NCBI GenBank assembly: GCA_965199055.1
Contig: CBDAQR010000003.1
Span: 1,426,001-1,490,000 of the forward strand
Source of the DNA: CBDAQR01 sp965199055
Lineage (GTDB): Bacteria; Pseudomonadota; Gammaproteobacteria; Pseudomonadales; Halieaceae
Length of the DNA: 64,000 bases
Direction of reading: 5' to 3'
Below, piece after piece: positions 17,557 to 26,809 of this stretch. A program made the translations under genes and the position numbers. The notes beneath the pieces were generated by a model, which was given only the letters and a program-made list of their open reading frames with translations, did no database searches and was not told the DNA's origin. Position 1 is the first letter of the stretch. Each line of letters opens with the position of its first letter.

Positions 17557-18474
17557 ATGACCCTGCGCGCGCTCTCACTCTTGCTCCTATCACTGAGCCT
17601 CACTACACCCCTTGTGAGCTGGGGCCAGGCCGGGGGTGATCGTATTGCGGGCGAGCTGAACGCGCTACGTCAACAGCAGCGCCAGGTGAGCAGAAACATT
17701 GAGCAGTACGAGACATCGATCAGCTTGTTGCGCGCCAATCAAGCCCCTGGGGTGGAGAGCCCCGCCCTGCAAACTCTGGAACAGCAACTGGGTCAGTCAC
17801 GACAACAGCTGTTAGAGCTTACGGAGAAAGAATCAGCATTACTGGCTCAACTGATGCCAGAGAAGGTAGCCACAGTCGCTCCCCAGACCGATAACAGCTA
17901 CTTCGACCCCGAGGCCGAAGAAGTGGCCCGACTGAAAAAGCTATTGCAGGATTATTATTCGGCAGAGGCTAAGGCTGAGGCCGAAGCGGCGGCAGGTGTC
18001 ACCGCTGATGCAGCCGTTAGTCAGGAAGCGGTCGACTACCCGGTTGAGAAAGTACGCCTGACTGGCAATGAAGGCATAGCTGCCATACAACAAATCAGTC
18101 ATCGCCTGGCCGACGATTCTATGCCTGCGCAACGCCGCGAGATAGATATCATCTTTCATATAGAGGTACGCGATGAGGGCACACTGGTCAGTAGCAGCTC
18201 TCATAGCCTTAAATCACTCGGCAAATCACAGTATGTCAGCAAAGTATCTCTGCGTGGTGGCCGCGCCACGATCACCGTGCGCAAGGACTCCTGGATTGCA
18301 GACCTGAGTGTGGCCGATGCTGCCGATTATCTCATCACGCTGAATACACCGCGCGGGCGCCCCCCGGAATTGCATGTCATCCCTGTCGAGGAACTCAAGG
18401 CCACCCATTGGACTGAGTTGCCGCCCTGGCTTCCCTATATAGGAGCGGTCCCTCCACCCCCCGCTCAATCATGA
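17557..18474 (+). CDS. Secreted coiled-coil hypothetical protein
   Basis: A 305-residue protein with a signal peptide (1-23, cut near SWG-QA). Residues 28-105 are heptad-like and rich in Gln, Leu and Glu (two helices, likely coiled coil), followed by an Ala/Glu-rich stretch (about 140-155) and a beta-rich C-terminal domain (165-290) containing KDSWIADLSVADAADYLI. The end is proline-rich (VPPPPAQS). I do not recognise a family. The stop overlaps the mnmC ATG as ATGA, so it is coupled to mnmC, although a periplasmic protein has no obvious part in tRNA modification. Confidence 0.65.
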   Translation: MTLRALSLLLLSLSLTTPLVSWGQAGGDRIAGELNALRQQQRQVSRNIEQYETSISLLRANQAPGVESPALQTLEQQLGQSRQQLLELTEKESALLAQLMPEKVATVAPQTDNSYFDPEAEEVARLKKLLQDYYSAEAKAEAEAAAGVTADAAVSQEAVDYPVEKVRLTGNEGIAAIQQISHRLADDSMPAQRREIDIIFHIEVRDEGTLVSSSSHSLKSLGKSQYVSKVSLRGGRATITVRKDSWIADLSVADAADYLITLNTPRGRPPELHVIPVEELKATHWTELPPWLPYIGAVPPPPAQS

Positions 18475-20477
18475 CGCAGGACAACAAGCCCTTTCTGGGC
18501 GTTTCGCCTGCCCGGCTCAGCTGGGAAAACGACGACTGTCCGCGATCAGAAGCGTTTGAGGATATCTACTTCTCTCGCTCCGGAGGGCTCGCGGAGACAC
18601 GCTATGTCTTCTTGGAGGGCAATCGGCTGCCCGAAGCCTGGGAGAAAAGCGAGAAGCCTGTGTTTTCCATTGCCGAAACCGGTTTTGGTACGGGCCTTAA
18701 CTTTCTGGTGACCTGGCAGAAATGGCGCCAGGCACGCACCGAGAATCGTCGGCTACATTTTATCAGCGTGGAGAAGTTTCCATTACTTCGAGAAGACTTG
18801 TCTCGCGCGCATTCCGGATGGGCTGAACTGGAAGATCTCGCGCTTCAACTGCGGGCTAACCACCCCCCGCCCCTGCCTGGATTGCACCGACTGGTGTTCG
18901 ATGAAGGGAACGTTTGTCTCGATCTCTACTACGGGGACGTTGCTGAAGCGCTTCAGCAACTCTCCCAGCAAGACGACCTCACCGTCGATGCCTGGTACCT
19001 CGACGGCTTTGCGCCCTCACGCAACGAAGACATGTGGATCGAGCCTCTGTATGAATATATGGGGCAGAGCAGCGCGCCTGCCACCACAGTCGCCACGTTT
19101 ACCGCGGCCGGACACGTGCGCCGCGGGCTCGAAAGCGCCGGATTCACCATGTGCAAAATTCCAGGTTTTGGCAGCAAACGGGAAATGTTAACCGGCACAT
19201 ATACCGGCACAACACCGCCCCCGCCAACAGAGCGGACGCCCTGGCATATCGCACGGCCCAGCAATAGGCAGGAAGATCGTGCAATAGTCATCGGCGCAGG
19301 GCTGGCCGGCTCACATGCCGCAGCAGCACTCGCCCGCAGAAACTGGCAGGTCACGGTAATCGACGAAGGCGAGATCGCTAATGGGGCCTCGGGTAACTTG
19401 CAAGGCATTCTCTATACCCGCCTTTCCCACAGGCGTTCCGCGCTGAATGGTTGGTCATTGCACAGCTTCAGTTTTGCTACCCGCTGCTACCGCAACATGT
19501 TGGAGGCTGGGTTACTAGAGGAAGGGACTGAAGGTGAACTATGCGGTGCTCTGCAACTGATGTCGCCGCCGGCAAGCGATCATCCGCTGTGGCAGACACT
19601 GGCCAGCCTACCCGAATTTGCGCGAATGATAGATTCCGAGGAGGCCGCTACCCTGGCTGGCATCCCCTGCGGTGAAGCGCTGTATTTTCCCACCGCCGGC
19701 TGGGTCAAGCCGCCCGCAGTATGCAAAGCGCTCCTGAATTCCGGCAACATCGTGGTACACACCGGCCTGTTTACTGAAACGCTTGAGTACAGCGATGAAG
19801 AATGGCGACTGCTGGATAATGATGGAAACGCAATTGCATCAGCGCCTGTGCTAATCATTGCCACGGGTAGCACCAGCGCGCGCTGGCCGCAGTCAAACTG
19901 GCTGCCACTGCAAACTATCCGCGGACAAGTCAGCCACATACGATCCGAATCACTGTCTCCGCTCAAACGGGTCATATGCCACGACGGATACATCTCGCCA
20001 GCGCTGGAAGACGAACACTGTATAGGAGCCACCTTCGATATCGGCGACACGGCGCAAGAGGTGAGAAGCGGCGATCATCGCAAAAACCTGGAAGGTCTCA
20101 TGCGTGCCCTACCCCAACTGTCATCGCAGCTCAGCGCGCTGAATCCTGAGTCCTTTACCGGCAGGGTGGGTTTTCGCGCTGCAAGCCCAGATTATTTACC
20201 GATCGTCGGGCCAGTGCCAGATTTCGAGCGCTTTTGTAATGACTACGCCGCACTGCGAAGGAACGCTCGTAAACCCTTGGCTCACCACGGCAGCTTCCTA
20301 CCAGGTCTTTACCTTAGCACCGGCCACGGTTCACGAGGTCTCACCTCTTGCCCTTTGAGCGCAGAGTTACTCGCCGCCCAGATCTGCGCGGAACGCTGGC
20401 CGATCAGCGATGAACTGGTCAGGGCTCTGTCCCCCGCACGATTCCCGATTAGGGATCTGAGTAGGAATCGACTGTGA
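18471..20477 (+). CDS. mnmC: Bifunctional tRNA mnm5s2U methyltransferase / cmnm-oxidoreductase
   Basis: 668 residues, the same length as E. coli MnmC. The N-terminal MnmD methyltransferase shows the SAM-binding ETGFGTGLNFL and WYLDGFAPSRNEDMW. The C-terminal half is an FAD-dependent oxidoreductase beginning with the dinucleotide fold VIGAGLAGSHAAAALARR (near residue 274), then NGASGNLQGILY and YLSTGHGSRGL. Together they convert cmnm5(s2)U to mnm5(s2)U at wobble position 34. It is coupled at both ends: ATGA with the upstream gene and GTGA with the downstream cyclase. Confidence 0.96.
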   Translation: MTQDNKPFLGVSPARLSWENDDCPRSEAFEDIYFSRSGGLAETRYVFLEGNRLPEAWEKSEKPVFSIAETGFGTGLNFLVTWQKWRQARTENRRLHFISVEKFPLLREDLSRAHSGWAELEDLALQLRANHPPPLPGLHRLVFDEGNVCLDLYYGDVAEALQQLSQQDDLTVDAWYLDGFAPSRNEDMWIEPLYEYMGQSSAPATTVATFTAAGHVRRGLESAGFTMCKIPGFGSKREMLTGTYTGTTPPPPTERTPWHIARPSNRQEDRAIVIGAGLAGSHAAAALARRNWQVTVIDEGEIANGASGNLQGILYTRLSHRRSALNGWSLHSFSFATRCYRNMLEAGLLEEGTEGELCGALQLMSPPASDHPLWQTLASLPEFARMIDSEEAATLAGIPCGEALYFPTAGWVKPPAVCKALLNSGNIVVHTGLFTETLEYSDEEWRLLDNDGNAIASAPVLIIATGSTSARWPQSNWLPLQTIRGQVSHIRSESLSPLKRVICHDGYISPALEDEHCIGATFDIGDTAQEVRSGDHRKNLEGLMRALPQLSSQLSALNPESFTGRVGFRAASPDYLPIVGPVPDFERFCNDYAALRRNARKPLAHHGSFLPGLYLSTGHGSRGLTSCPLSAELLAAQICAERWPISDELVRALSPARFPIRDLSRNRL

Positions 20478-21223
20478 AATTTGCGTGCGCGCTGGCGCTC
20501 ACCGCCCTGTTCACCACCGCGACAAACGCGGCGCCGTTATACGAGGCAATGGTGGCCAAAAAGATTCCCCATAGTCGCCAGGACTTCACTCAGGGGCTCG
20601 AGATTCGCGGCAACCGTCTATACCAGGGTACCGGGCAGTACGGAGAGTCGCGGCTACAGATGTTTGATCTCGAAACGGGAACACTATTGCGTCAGATTAA
20701 ACTCCCCGACCGCCTCTTTGGTGAGGGCATCACCCTCCTGGATAGCAAGATCTACCAGCTCACCTGGCGCGCCGGAATCATGCGTATATATGCCCATGAC
20801 GATTTCAAACTTGAACAAGAAGTAGACATCGGCGGCGAGGGCTGGGGGCTCACGAACGACGGCGATCGCCTCATCATGAGCGACGGCAGCGATCGCCTGC
20901 GGTTCCTGTCGAATACAGGGGAAGACCTGGGCGGGTTGAAAGTTCGCCACCGCGGACGACCGCTTAAGTACCTAAACGAGCTCGAATGGACGCCCGATTA
21001 CCTGCTGGCCAATATATGGGGCAAAGATTGGATCGTCATGATCGACCTGGACAATGGAGAAGTCACCGGCCGCGTCGACCTTACAGGGTTGCTGCCACGC
21101 AGCGAGCGACGCCGCGGCACAGACGTACTGAACGGCATCGCCTACGACCACCAAAGGTCGGAATTATGGGTGACGGGCAAGAACTGGCCCTGGATCTATC
21201 AGGTCGAGTTGCGGCGGAAATGA
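20474..21223 (+). CDS. Glutaminyl-peptide cyclotransferase (beta-propeller type)
   Basis: A 249-residue protein with a signal peptide (1-19, cut after TNA). The body is the bacterial/plant glutamine cyclotransferase fold: FTQGLEIRGNRLYQGTGQYGES, YQLTWRAG, GEGWGLTNDG, LIMSDGSD, LNELEW and VLNGIAYD. In this family it cyclises N-terminal glutamine to pyroglutamate, here in the periplasm. The start codon is GTG, overlapping the mnmC stop as GTGA, so it depends on mnmC translation. Confidence 0.88.
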   Translation: MKFACALALTALFTTATNAAPLYEAMVAKKIPHSRQDFTQGLEIRGNRLYQGTGQYGESRLQMFDLETGTLLRQIKLPDRLFGEGITLLDSKIYQLTWRAGIMRIYAHDDFKLEQEVDIGGEGWGLTNDGDRLIMSDGSDRLRFLSNTGEDLGGLKVRHRGRPLKYLNELEWTPDYLLANIWGKDWIVMIDLDNGEVTGRVDLTGLLPRSERRRGTDVLNGIAYDHQRSELWVTGKNWPWIYQVELRRK

Positions 21224-21265
21224 GGCTAGAATAGCGCGCTCAGCTATCTCAGAGTTCCACGCTTT

Positions 21266-24205
21266 ATGACCCAGTCCGCAGCGACCCACCCGGCATTCGA
21301 ATTATTGCGCAATGAGCACATCGATTCACTCAACGTCGATGTTCAGCAATTCCGGCACAAGAAGACCGGAGCAATGCACTACCACCTCGCGGCAGACAAC
21401 GATGAGAACGTTTTTCTGGTCGCTCTGAGGACGGTGCCAGAGGACTCCACGGGCGTCGCGCATATACTCGAGCATACGGCGCTGTGTGGTAGCGAACACT
21501 TCCCGGTGAGGGATCCTTTTTTCCTCATGCTGCGGCGCTCGCTCAACACCTTCATGAACGCTTTTACCAGCAGCGACTGGACCGCCTACCCCTTCGCCAG
21601 TCAAAACCGCAAAGACTTCGACAATCTCCTGCGCGTATACCTCGATGCGGTGTTCTTCTCCCGACTCGATCCACTGGATTTCGCCCAGGAGGGACATCGA
21701 CTTGAATTGGCAGAGCCGGAGAATCCCGAGTCAGAGCTGGTATTCAAGGGCGTAGTATTCAATGAGATGAAGGGCGCCATGAGCTCGGTGACCAGTACAC
21801 TTTGGCAAACGCTGTGTCAGCATCTTTTTCCCACCACGACTTACCATTACAACAGCGGTGGTGATCCTGCTTGCATTCCCGATCTGAGCTATGCCCAGCT
21901 GAAAGCGTTCTATAGCACGCACTACCACCCCAGTAATTCGATCTTCATGACATTCGGGAACATAGCGGCCGACGAGCACCAACAGTCCTTCGAAGACCTC
22001 GCGCTCAACCGCTTTGAGCCACTAGCGGAGCAGATCAAGGTACCACCCGAACAGCGCCTAGCCGCTCCCATACGCGTCACGGAGCGCTATGCATTCGATG
22101 ACAGTGGTAGCAGCGATGACAAAACGCACATCGTCATGGCCTGGTTGCTCGGCGATAGCGCAGACCTGGGTCAGCAGTTGGAGGCTCAACTGCTGTCCAG
22201 CGTGTTGCTCGACAACAGCGCCTCACCCTTACAACAGGCGCTTGAGACGACCGAACTCGGCCAGGCGCCCTCGCCCTTGTGTGGTCTGGAGGAATCGATG
22301 CGAGAGATGGTCTTCGCCTGTGGTATCGAAGGCAGCGAAGCCATCCACGCCGAGGCGCTGGAGTCGATGGTTTTAGACGTTGTCGCGCGCGTTGCTGAAG
22401 AGGGCGTACCCGCAGAAAAAATGGAAGCCATTCTCCATCAGTTGGAGCTGCATCAGCGGGAGGTCAGCGGCGACAGCTACCCTTACGGTTTACAGTTGAT
22501 CCTTACTGCCTTGGGTAGCGCAACTCACTACGCAGATCCCACCGATGCCCTGAATCTGGACCCGGTGTTGGACGATTTGCGCGAGAAGATAAGCGACCCA
22601 GGCTATATTCGTAATCTAGCCAAGGAGCTGTTGCTCGATAATCCCCATCGGGTCACTTTGATCATGGTGCCTGACAGGGAGTTGTCCTCGGAGAAGCAGG
22701 ACGCGGAAACGCAACGCCTTGCCGACATTCGCGCAGGCATGAGCGACGCGGACGTTCAGGCCGTTATTAGCGATACTAAGGCCCTGGCCGCTCGCCAGGC
22801 ACAGGAAGACGACGACTCCATACTTCCCAAGGTAGAGCTGTCCGACGTTCCCAGGAGTATCCCGCAGTTACTTCCACAACTCCCCGCCAAGGGTGATTTC
22901 CCCTGCACCAGCTACGCCCAGGGCACCAACGGTCTCGTCTACCAGCAACTTATTAGCCCGCTACCTGCACTGGACGACACAGAAACGGCGCGACTGCCCT
23001 ACTACACCAATATATTGACCGAACTTGGCCTGGGAGAAGACAGCTATCTGCAGGTACAGGACCGCCAATCAGCGACCATTGGCAGCATCAACGCGTTCAG
23101 TAGTATTCGCGGAGGCATCGACGACGAGCAGGACACTCGCGCCTTCTTCGTGCTGTCTTCCAAAGCCCTGGTCCGCAACCATGAACAACAGACAGCGCTG
23201 ATGGTAGACACGATGCAGCAGGCTCGCTTTGACGAACATAGCCGCATTCGTGAACTGGTGTCACAGCAACGCGCCCGTCGCCAGCAGGCAGTGACCGGTA
23301 ATGGGCATGGTCTCGCAATGGCGGCCGCATGCGCAGGTATGAGCCCAGTGGCCGCGCTCAATCACCACCTATCTGGATTGGAAGGCATTCGCCAGTGCAA
23401 ACAGTTAGACGATTCACTCAAGGATGAGGCATCGCTGAAAGCCTTCAGTGCCAGTCTCGAGGCCCTGCATGACAAAGTGCGGAAAATGCCTCGCGAATTC
23501 CTGCTCATCGGCGAACAGGAACAGTTGCAGGGCATGCTGGACCAAAGTGCGCAGGTTTGGGGAAACCCGGAGAGCCCAGCTCCAATGCCTACGCATACTC
23601 CCGTGGCTTTACGGGAAAATCGTCGCGAGGTGTGGGTTACCAACACGCAGGTTAATTTCTGTGCCCAGGCTTTTGCAACGGTACCGGTCAATCATCCTGA
23701 TGCCGCTGCGCTGACGGTATTAGGCGGTTTCCTTCGAAACGGCTACCTGCATACCGCTATTCGCGAGCAAGGCGGTGCCTACGGTGGCGGCGCCTCTCAG
23801 GACTCCAGCATCGGCGCTTTCCGATTCTATTCGTATCGCGATCCCAGGCTCTTGGAGACGGTGCAGGATTTCTCTGCGTCAATTGAGTGGCTGCTCGGCC
23901 AGGAGCACGGATTTGATGCGCTGGAGCAAGCTATCTTGGGTGTGATTGGCAGTCTCGATAAACCCAGTTCACCGGCCGGTGAGGCAAAACAGCACTATCA
24001 CAATATGCTGTTCGGGCGCACGCACGAACAACGTCTGTTGTTCCGTGAGCGTATACTGAGCCTTGAAGTTGCTGATCTAAAACGCGTCGCAGAAACCTAT
24101 CTGCGACCGGACTTGGCGAGCACTGCGGTGATCACCAGCCAGACGACCTACGACTCCCACCGGGCACAGCTCGAAGCGCTTTCGCTAGAGTTACAAGAGC
24201 TCTAA
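21266..24205 (+). CDS. M16C zinc metalloprotease, PreP/insulinase-like
   Basis: A 979-residue protein with the inverted zinc motif HILEH at residues 66-70 and the third ligand Glu167 in FNEMKG. Length and the four-domain layout fit the presequence protease (PreP) branch of M16, which encloses and degrades unfolded peptides up to a few tens of residues. The C-terminal half has the family REQGGAYGGGA segment. There is no signal peptide, so it is likely cytoplasmic and could finish off peptides. It stands 42 bases after the cyclase gene. Confidence 0.92.
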   Translation: MTQSAATHPAFELLRNEHIDSLNVDVQQFRHKKTGAMHYHLAADNDENVFLVALRTVPEDSTGVAHILEHTALCGSEHFPVRDPFFLMLRRSLNTFMNAFTSSDWTAYPFASQNRKDFDNLLRVYLDAVFFSRLDPLDFAQEGHRLELAEPENPESELVFKGVVFNEMKGAMSSVTSTLWQTLCQHLFPTTTYHYNSGGDPACIPDLSYAQLKAFYSTHYHPSNSIFMTFGNIAADEHQQSFEDLALNRFEPLAEQIKVPPEQRLAAPIRVTERYAFDDSGSSDDKTHIVMAWLLGDSADLGQQLEAQLLSSVLLDNSASPLQQALETTELGQAPSPLCGLEESMREMVFACGIEGSEAIHAEALESMVLDVVARVAEEGVPAEKMEAILHQLELHQREVSGDSYPYGLQLILTALGSATHYADPTDALNLDPVLDDLREKISDPGYIRNLAKELLLDNPHRVTLIMVPDRELSSEKQDAETQRLADIRAGMSDADVQAVISDTKALAARQAQEDDDSILPKVELSDVPRSIPQLLPQLPAKGDFPCTSYAQGTNGLVYQQLISPLPALDDTETARLPYYTNILTELGLGEDSYLQVQDRQSATIGSINAFSSIRGGIDDEQDTRAFFVLSSKALVRNHEQQTALMVDTMQQARFDEHSRIRELVSQQRARRQQAVTGNGHGLAMAAACAGMSPVAALNHHLSGLEGIRQCKQLDDSLKDEASLKAFSASLEALHDKVRKMPREFLLIGEQEQLQGMLDQSAQVWGNPESPAPMPTHTPVALRENRREVWVTNTQVNFCAQAFATVPVNHPDAAALTVLGGFLRNGYLHTAIREQGGAYGGGASQDSSIGAFRFYSYRDPRLLETVQDFSASIEWLLGQEHGFDALEQAILGVIGSLDKPSSPAGEAKQHYHNMLFGRTHEQRLLFRERILSLEVADLKRVAETYLRPDLASTAVITSQTTYDSHRAQLEALSLELQEL

Positions 24206-24211
24206 AGCGCC

Positions 24212-24241
24212 AAAAAAAAGCGGGCAACTCTCGTTGCCCGC
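24212..24241 (-). terminator. Rho-independent terminator of the cpxP-like gene
   Basis: A perfect 9-bp stem GCGGGCAAC/GTTGCCCGC with a 4-base loop is followed on the minus strand by eight Ts. It ends the cpxP-like transcript. On the plus strand there is no T-run, so it is a poor terminator for the peptidase gene. Confidence 0.88.
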
Positions 24242-24268
24242 AAACGCCATAAGGCCAGGGAATCGAAT

Positions 24269-24760
24269 CTACTCAGTTGTTGGCTGCCCGCCATAAACGC
24301 CACGCTGCGAGCCGCCACCGAAACCGCCTCGCGAAAAGCTTTCACGCATCGCTTCACGTTCAGCGCGCATCTCTTCCAGCATCGCTAGTTGCTCATCGGT
24401 AAACACCGCGTTGACCTGAGATCGGGTCTCGAAGCGGTTATACGCTAGGCGAGCCGCTATCTCGCCAAGCTCATCAGCCAGTATTTGAGCCTGCCCGAGG
24501 TCGGCACTGCTGGTCAGATCTCTAAGCGCATCACGAATCTGTCCCATACGCTCTCGGTCGACCGCGGTGGCCAGCTCGGCCGCGTTGACAATCTCCGTAA
24601 TCTGTTGCTCCTGCTCAGTGGTCAAACCGAGGTCGTCGGCAATATATTCAAGATGATCCAGGATGCCGCCACCGTGCCCACCGCCTGGGCGCGCCACTGT
24701 GTCGTCTGACCATACTGACACTCCCACCAACAGAGCCAGAGCAATTGCTAAAGTCTTCAT
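24269..24760 (-). CDS. cpxP: CpxP/Spy-family periplasmic chaperone
   Basis: A 163-residue periplasmic protein with a signal peptide (1-23). The mature part is helical with the LTxxQ signature twice: LGLTTEQEQQITEI near residue 44 and a variant VFTDEQLAMLEEMR near 121. A Gly-rich HGGGHGGG-like stretch (GGGHGGGILDH) and a Gly/Arg-rich tail flank the helices. CpxP damps the CpxA sensor and binds misfolded proteins. Start supported by GAGGAG seven bases upstream. It would normally be divergent from cpxRA; here a 1.19-kb insertion sequence now separates them, starting 39 bases above the cpxP start. Confidence 0.8.
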   Translation of the reverse strand: MKTLAIALALLVGVSVWSDDTVARPGGGHGGGILDHLEYIADDLGLTTEQEQQITEIVNAAELATAVDRERMGQIRDALRDLTSSADLGQAQILADELGEIAARLAYNRFETRSQVNAVFTDEQLAMLEEMRAEREAMRESFSRGGFGGGSQRGVYGGQPTTE

Positions 24761-24839
24761 ACGTTTCTCCTCAATGAATGACCTGGGTTACCAGGATGTG
24801 TAAATACCCCAAACAGCTAACCACCCATTCATAGAAAAA

Positions 24840-25619
24840 TTAAGCCACTTCTCGGTATTGAACGGGTGTCATATCGTTCAATCCATCATGGGGTCGTTCA
24901 TGGTTATACAACACGATCCAGTCATCCGTGATCTCTCGAACTTCCTGCAATGTCTCGAACAGATATAAGTCCAATACTTCCTCTCGATACGTGCGATTAA
25001 AACGTTCGATAAATCCATTTTGGTAAGGCTTGCCGGGCTTGATGAAATCGATCTGAATTCCATGCGCTTGCGCCCATTCAGCCAACGCCCCTGATGTAAA
25101 TTCAGGGCCATTATCAACCCTGATAATAGCGGGATAGCCTCGCCAGGCTGCAATACGATCTAATGTATGTATCACTCGCTCCGTAGTAATGCCCGAATTG
25201 ATATCTATCGCTAACACTTCTCGATTGAAATCATCAACCACATTGAACGTGCGAAACCGATGACCGTGACGCAAGGTACCGCTCATAAAATCCATCGACC
25301 AACAGATATTGGCTGATCTAGGAACGCGCAATGGCAACGGATTCCTATTCGGTATCCTGCGTTTTACTTTACGCCGTATATTCAGTTTTAACTCCATATA
25401 AACACGGTAAATCCGTTTGTGATTCCAACGTTTACCCAACGCTCTGAGCCGCTTACACAGCTTTGGAAAACCCCAGCGAGGGTGCTTCTCAACCAAGGCC
25501 AGCAACGCATCAATCAGCTCACTATCATCTACTCGCTTGGGCGTGTAGTAATACGCCGTGCGACTTAGCGCGGCTGCACCACAGGCCGCTCGAATGCTGA
25601 CAGGGTAATCCTTGCGCAA
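24840..25619 (-). CDS. IS3-family transposase OrfB (DDE integrase core)
   Basis: 259 residues counted from the first ATG; in the fused OrfAB the frame is entered at 25658. The rve core shows the catalytic triad: Asp in SMDFMSG, Asp in RVDNGPEFTSG and Glu in NGFIERFNRTYRE. The upstream helical HTH_21-like part starts KDYPVSIRAACGAAALSRTAYY. All catalytic residues are kept, so the transposase looks functional. Confidence 0.95.
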   Translation of the reverse strand: MRKDYPVSIRAACGAAALSRTAYYYTPKRVDDSELIDALLALVEKHPRWGFPKLCKRLRALGKRWNHKRIYRVYMELKLNIRRKVKRRIPNRNPLPLRVPRSANICWSMDFMSGTLRHGHRFRTFNVVDDFNREVLAIDINSGITTERVIHTLDRIAAWRGYPAIIRVDNGPEFTSGALAEWAQAHGIQIDFIKPGKPYQNGFIERFNRTYREEVLDLYLFETLQEVREITDDWIVLYNHERPHDGLNDMTPVQYREVA

Positions 25620-25651
25620 ACGATCAACCCACTGCCGACGATGGACTGGCC

Positions 25652-25915
25652 CTAAAGCTTTTTTATGATCTCTTCCTGCATCTGACTCTTCAGGCTGAGA
25701 TCGGCATACATCTGCTTGAGCTTGCGGTTCTCTTCTTCAAGTTCCTTGAGCCGCCGTACATCGGAGGCTTCCATTCCACCGTACTTAGAGCGCCACTTGT
25801 AAAAGGTGCTGAGTCCAATGCCATGCTCTCGACATATGTCCGGAACCGGCACTCCGCTTTCTGCTTGTTTGAGAAACGCCACAATCTGCGTTTCGCTGAA
25901 CTTCGATTTGCGCAT
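25652..25915 (-). CDS. IS3-family transposase OrfA
   Basis: 87 residues: an HTH domain (SKFSETQIVAFLKQAESG, then CREHGIGLSTFYKWRSKYGG) followed by a leucine-zipper-like coil (RLKELEEENRKLKQMYADL). It binds the IS ends and, fused to OrfB by frameshifting, forms the active transposase. It ends at TAG right after the A-AAA-AAG slip site. Confidence 0.95.
   Translation of the reverse strand: MRKSKFSETQIVAFLKQAESGVPVPDICREHGIGLSTFYKWRSKYGGMEASDVRRLKELEEENRKLKQMYADLSLKSQMQEEIIKKL
25658..25664 (-). other. Programmed -1 frameshift site A-AAA-AAG
   Basis: The heptamer AAAAAAG is in the correct phase relative to orfA (ATA AAA AAG). A -1 slip moves into the orfB frame (GCT TTA GGG), giving a continuous OrfAB. 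This is the classical IS3-family signal. I did not model a downstream stimulatory structure. Confidence 0.85.
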
Positions 25916-26017
25916 ATGTAAAAACTCCTATCACGTTAGTTTATAGAAATTTCTACGTATGAGTGGCGCTATTTTACGGGGTACTTACAGATGGAACTCA
26001 CTTTAAATCGCTGCTGT

Positions 26018-26052
26018 GTAAATGTGTTTTCCGGTCTGTAAACTTTCGTAAA
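26018..26052 (+). promoter_or_regulatory. Three phased GTAAA boxes, putative CpxR operator
   Basis: GTAAA occurs at 26018-26022, 26038-26042 and 26048-26052. The last two are separated by exactly 5 bases, the known CpxR box GTAAA-N5-GTAAA, and all three are spaced by 20 and 10 bases, i.e. on one face of the helix. The boxes lie 63 bases and more above the cpxR start. Before the IS insertion they would have been within about 110 bases of cpxP. Confidence 0.75.
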
Positions 26053-26114
26053 GAAGGGCAAGAAGCTGTTAATGTCAGGTGACAAGCGACAAGGCTTTAT
26101 TCACACTGCCCCTC

Positions 26115-26809
26115 ATGAACCCCGACATACTTATCATCGACGACGACAAAGAGCTGTGTGCCCTGCTCGAGGACTTCCTGCAACTCGAGGGCTTTAGCAC
26201 GCGCAGCATCACGACGGGGCCGATGCCATCGAGTGCTGCAAGGGACAGGCCTTTGACGCCATTGTGTTGGATGTTATGTTGCCGCGGATTCAGGGCTTCG
26301 ACGTGCTGCGCAAACTACGAGAATTTTCTTCCACACCCGTGATCATGCTCACCGCGCGCGGCGACGACACCGATCGCATCGTGGGCCTGGAAATGGGTGC
26401 AGATGACTATCTGCCAAAGCCCTGTAATCCCCGAGAGTTGGCGGCGCGTTTGCGCGCCATCTTGCGTCGCACCGATAAGAGCACATCACGCAATGTTGAG
26501 CTCATCGAGATTGGCGAACTTCATGCCAGCACCAGTGAACGCAAAGTGTCCCTCGCTGGTAAGGAAATAAAGCTCACAACTGCCGAATTCAACATCCTCG
26601 TGGTGCTCATGCAAAACGCTGGCGAAGTAGTCAACAAGGAGATGTTGTGTCAGCAGGCCCTGGGACGCGCCCTGACCGCCTATGATCGCAGTGTTGATGT
26701 CCACGTGAGCAACCTGCGCAAAAAGCTGCGCAGTGCTAATAGTGAGCTCATCAAGAACGTGCGTGGCGTCGGCTATCAGCTAGTTCGCAGCGGCCACAAC
26801 AGCGACTAA
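26115..26809 (+). pseudogene. cpxR: CpxR-like response regulator with a one-base frameshift
   Basis: Frame 1 starts at ATG 26115 with the receiver sequence ILIIDDDKELCALLEDFL. Near the GGGG at 26216-26219 the reading must shift: after it, the other frame continues DAIECCKGQAFDAIVLDVMLP, TPVIMLTARGDD, DYLPKPCNPRELAARL and a winged-helix domain (ERKVSLAGKEIKLTTAEFN, then SVDVHVSNLRKKL and VRGVGYQL). Adding one G restores a standard OmpR/PhoB regulator of about 230 residues. Either the gene is newly broken or a homopolymer base was missed in sequencing. It overlaps cpxA by one base (TAATG). Confidence 0.85.

Larger units (their letters stand above)
24800..25989 (-). mobile_element. Complete IS3-family insertion sequence (1190 bp)
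   Basis: Terminal inverted repeats begin TGTAAATACCCC at 24800 and, on the other strand, TGTAAGTACCCC at 25989. The flanks carry a direct repeat GATG at 24796-24799 and 25990-25993, a 4-bp target duplication. Inside are orfA and orfB in the IS3 arrangement with a -1 frameshift site. Both frames are intact, and the exact target repeat suggests a recent insertion. It interrupts the regulatory region between cpxP and cpxR. Confidence 0.95.

Noticed and set aside
24840..25915. orfA-orfB break considered as a disabling frameshift
   Set aside because: The slip heptamer A-AAA-AAG in the right phase explains it as the normal IS3-family arrangement.
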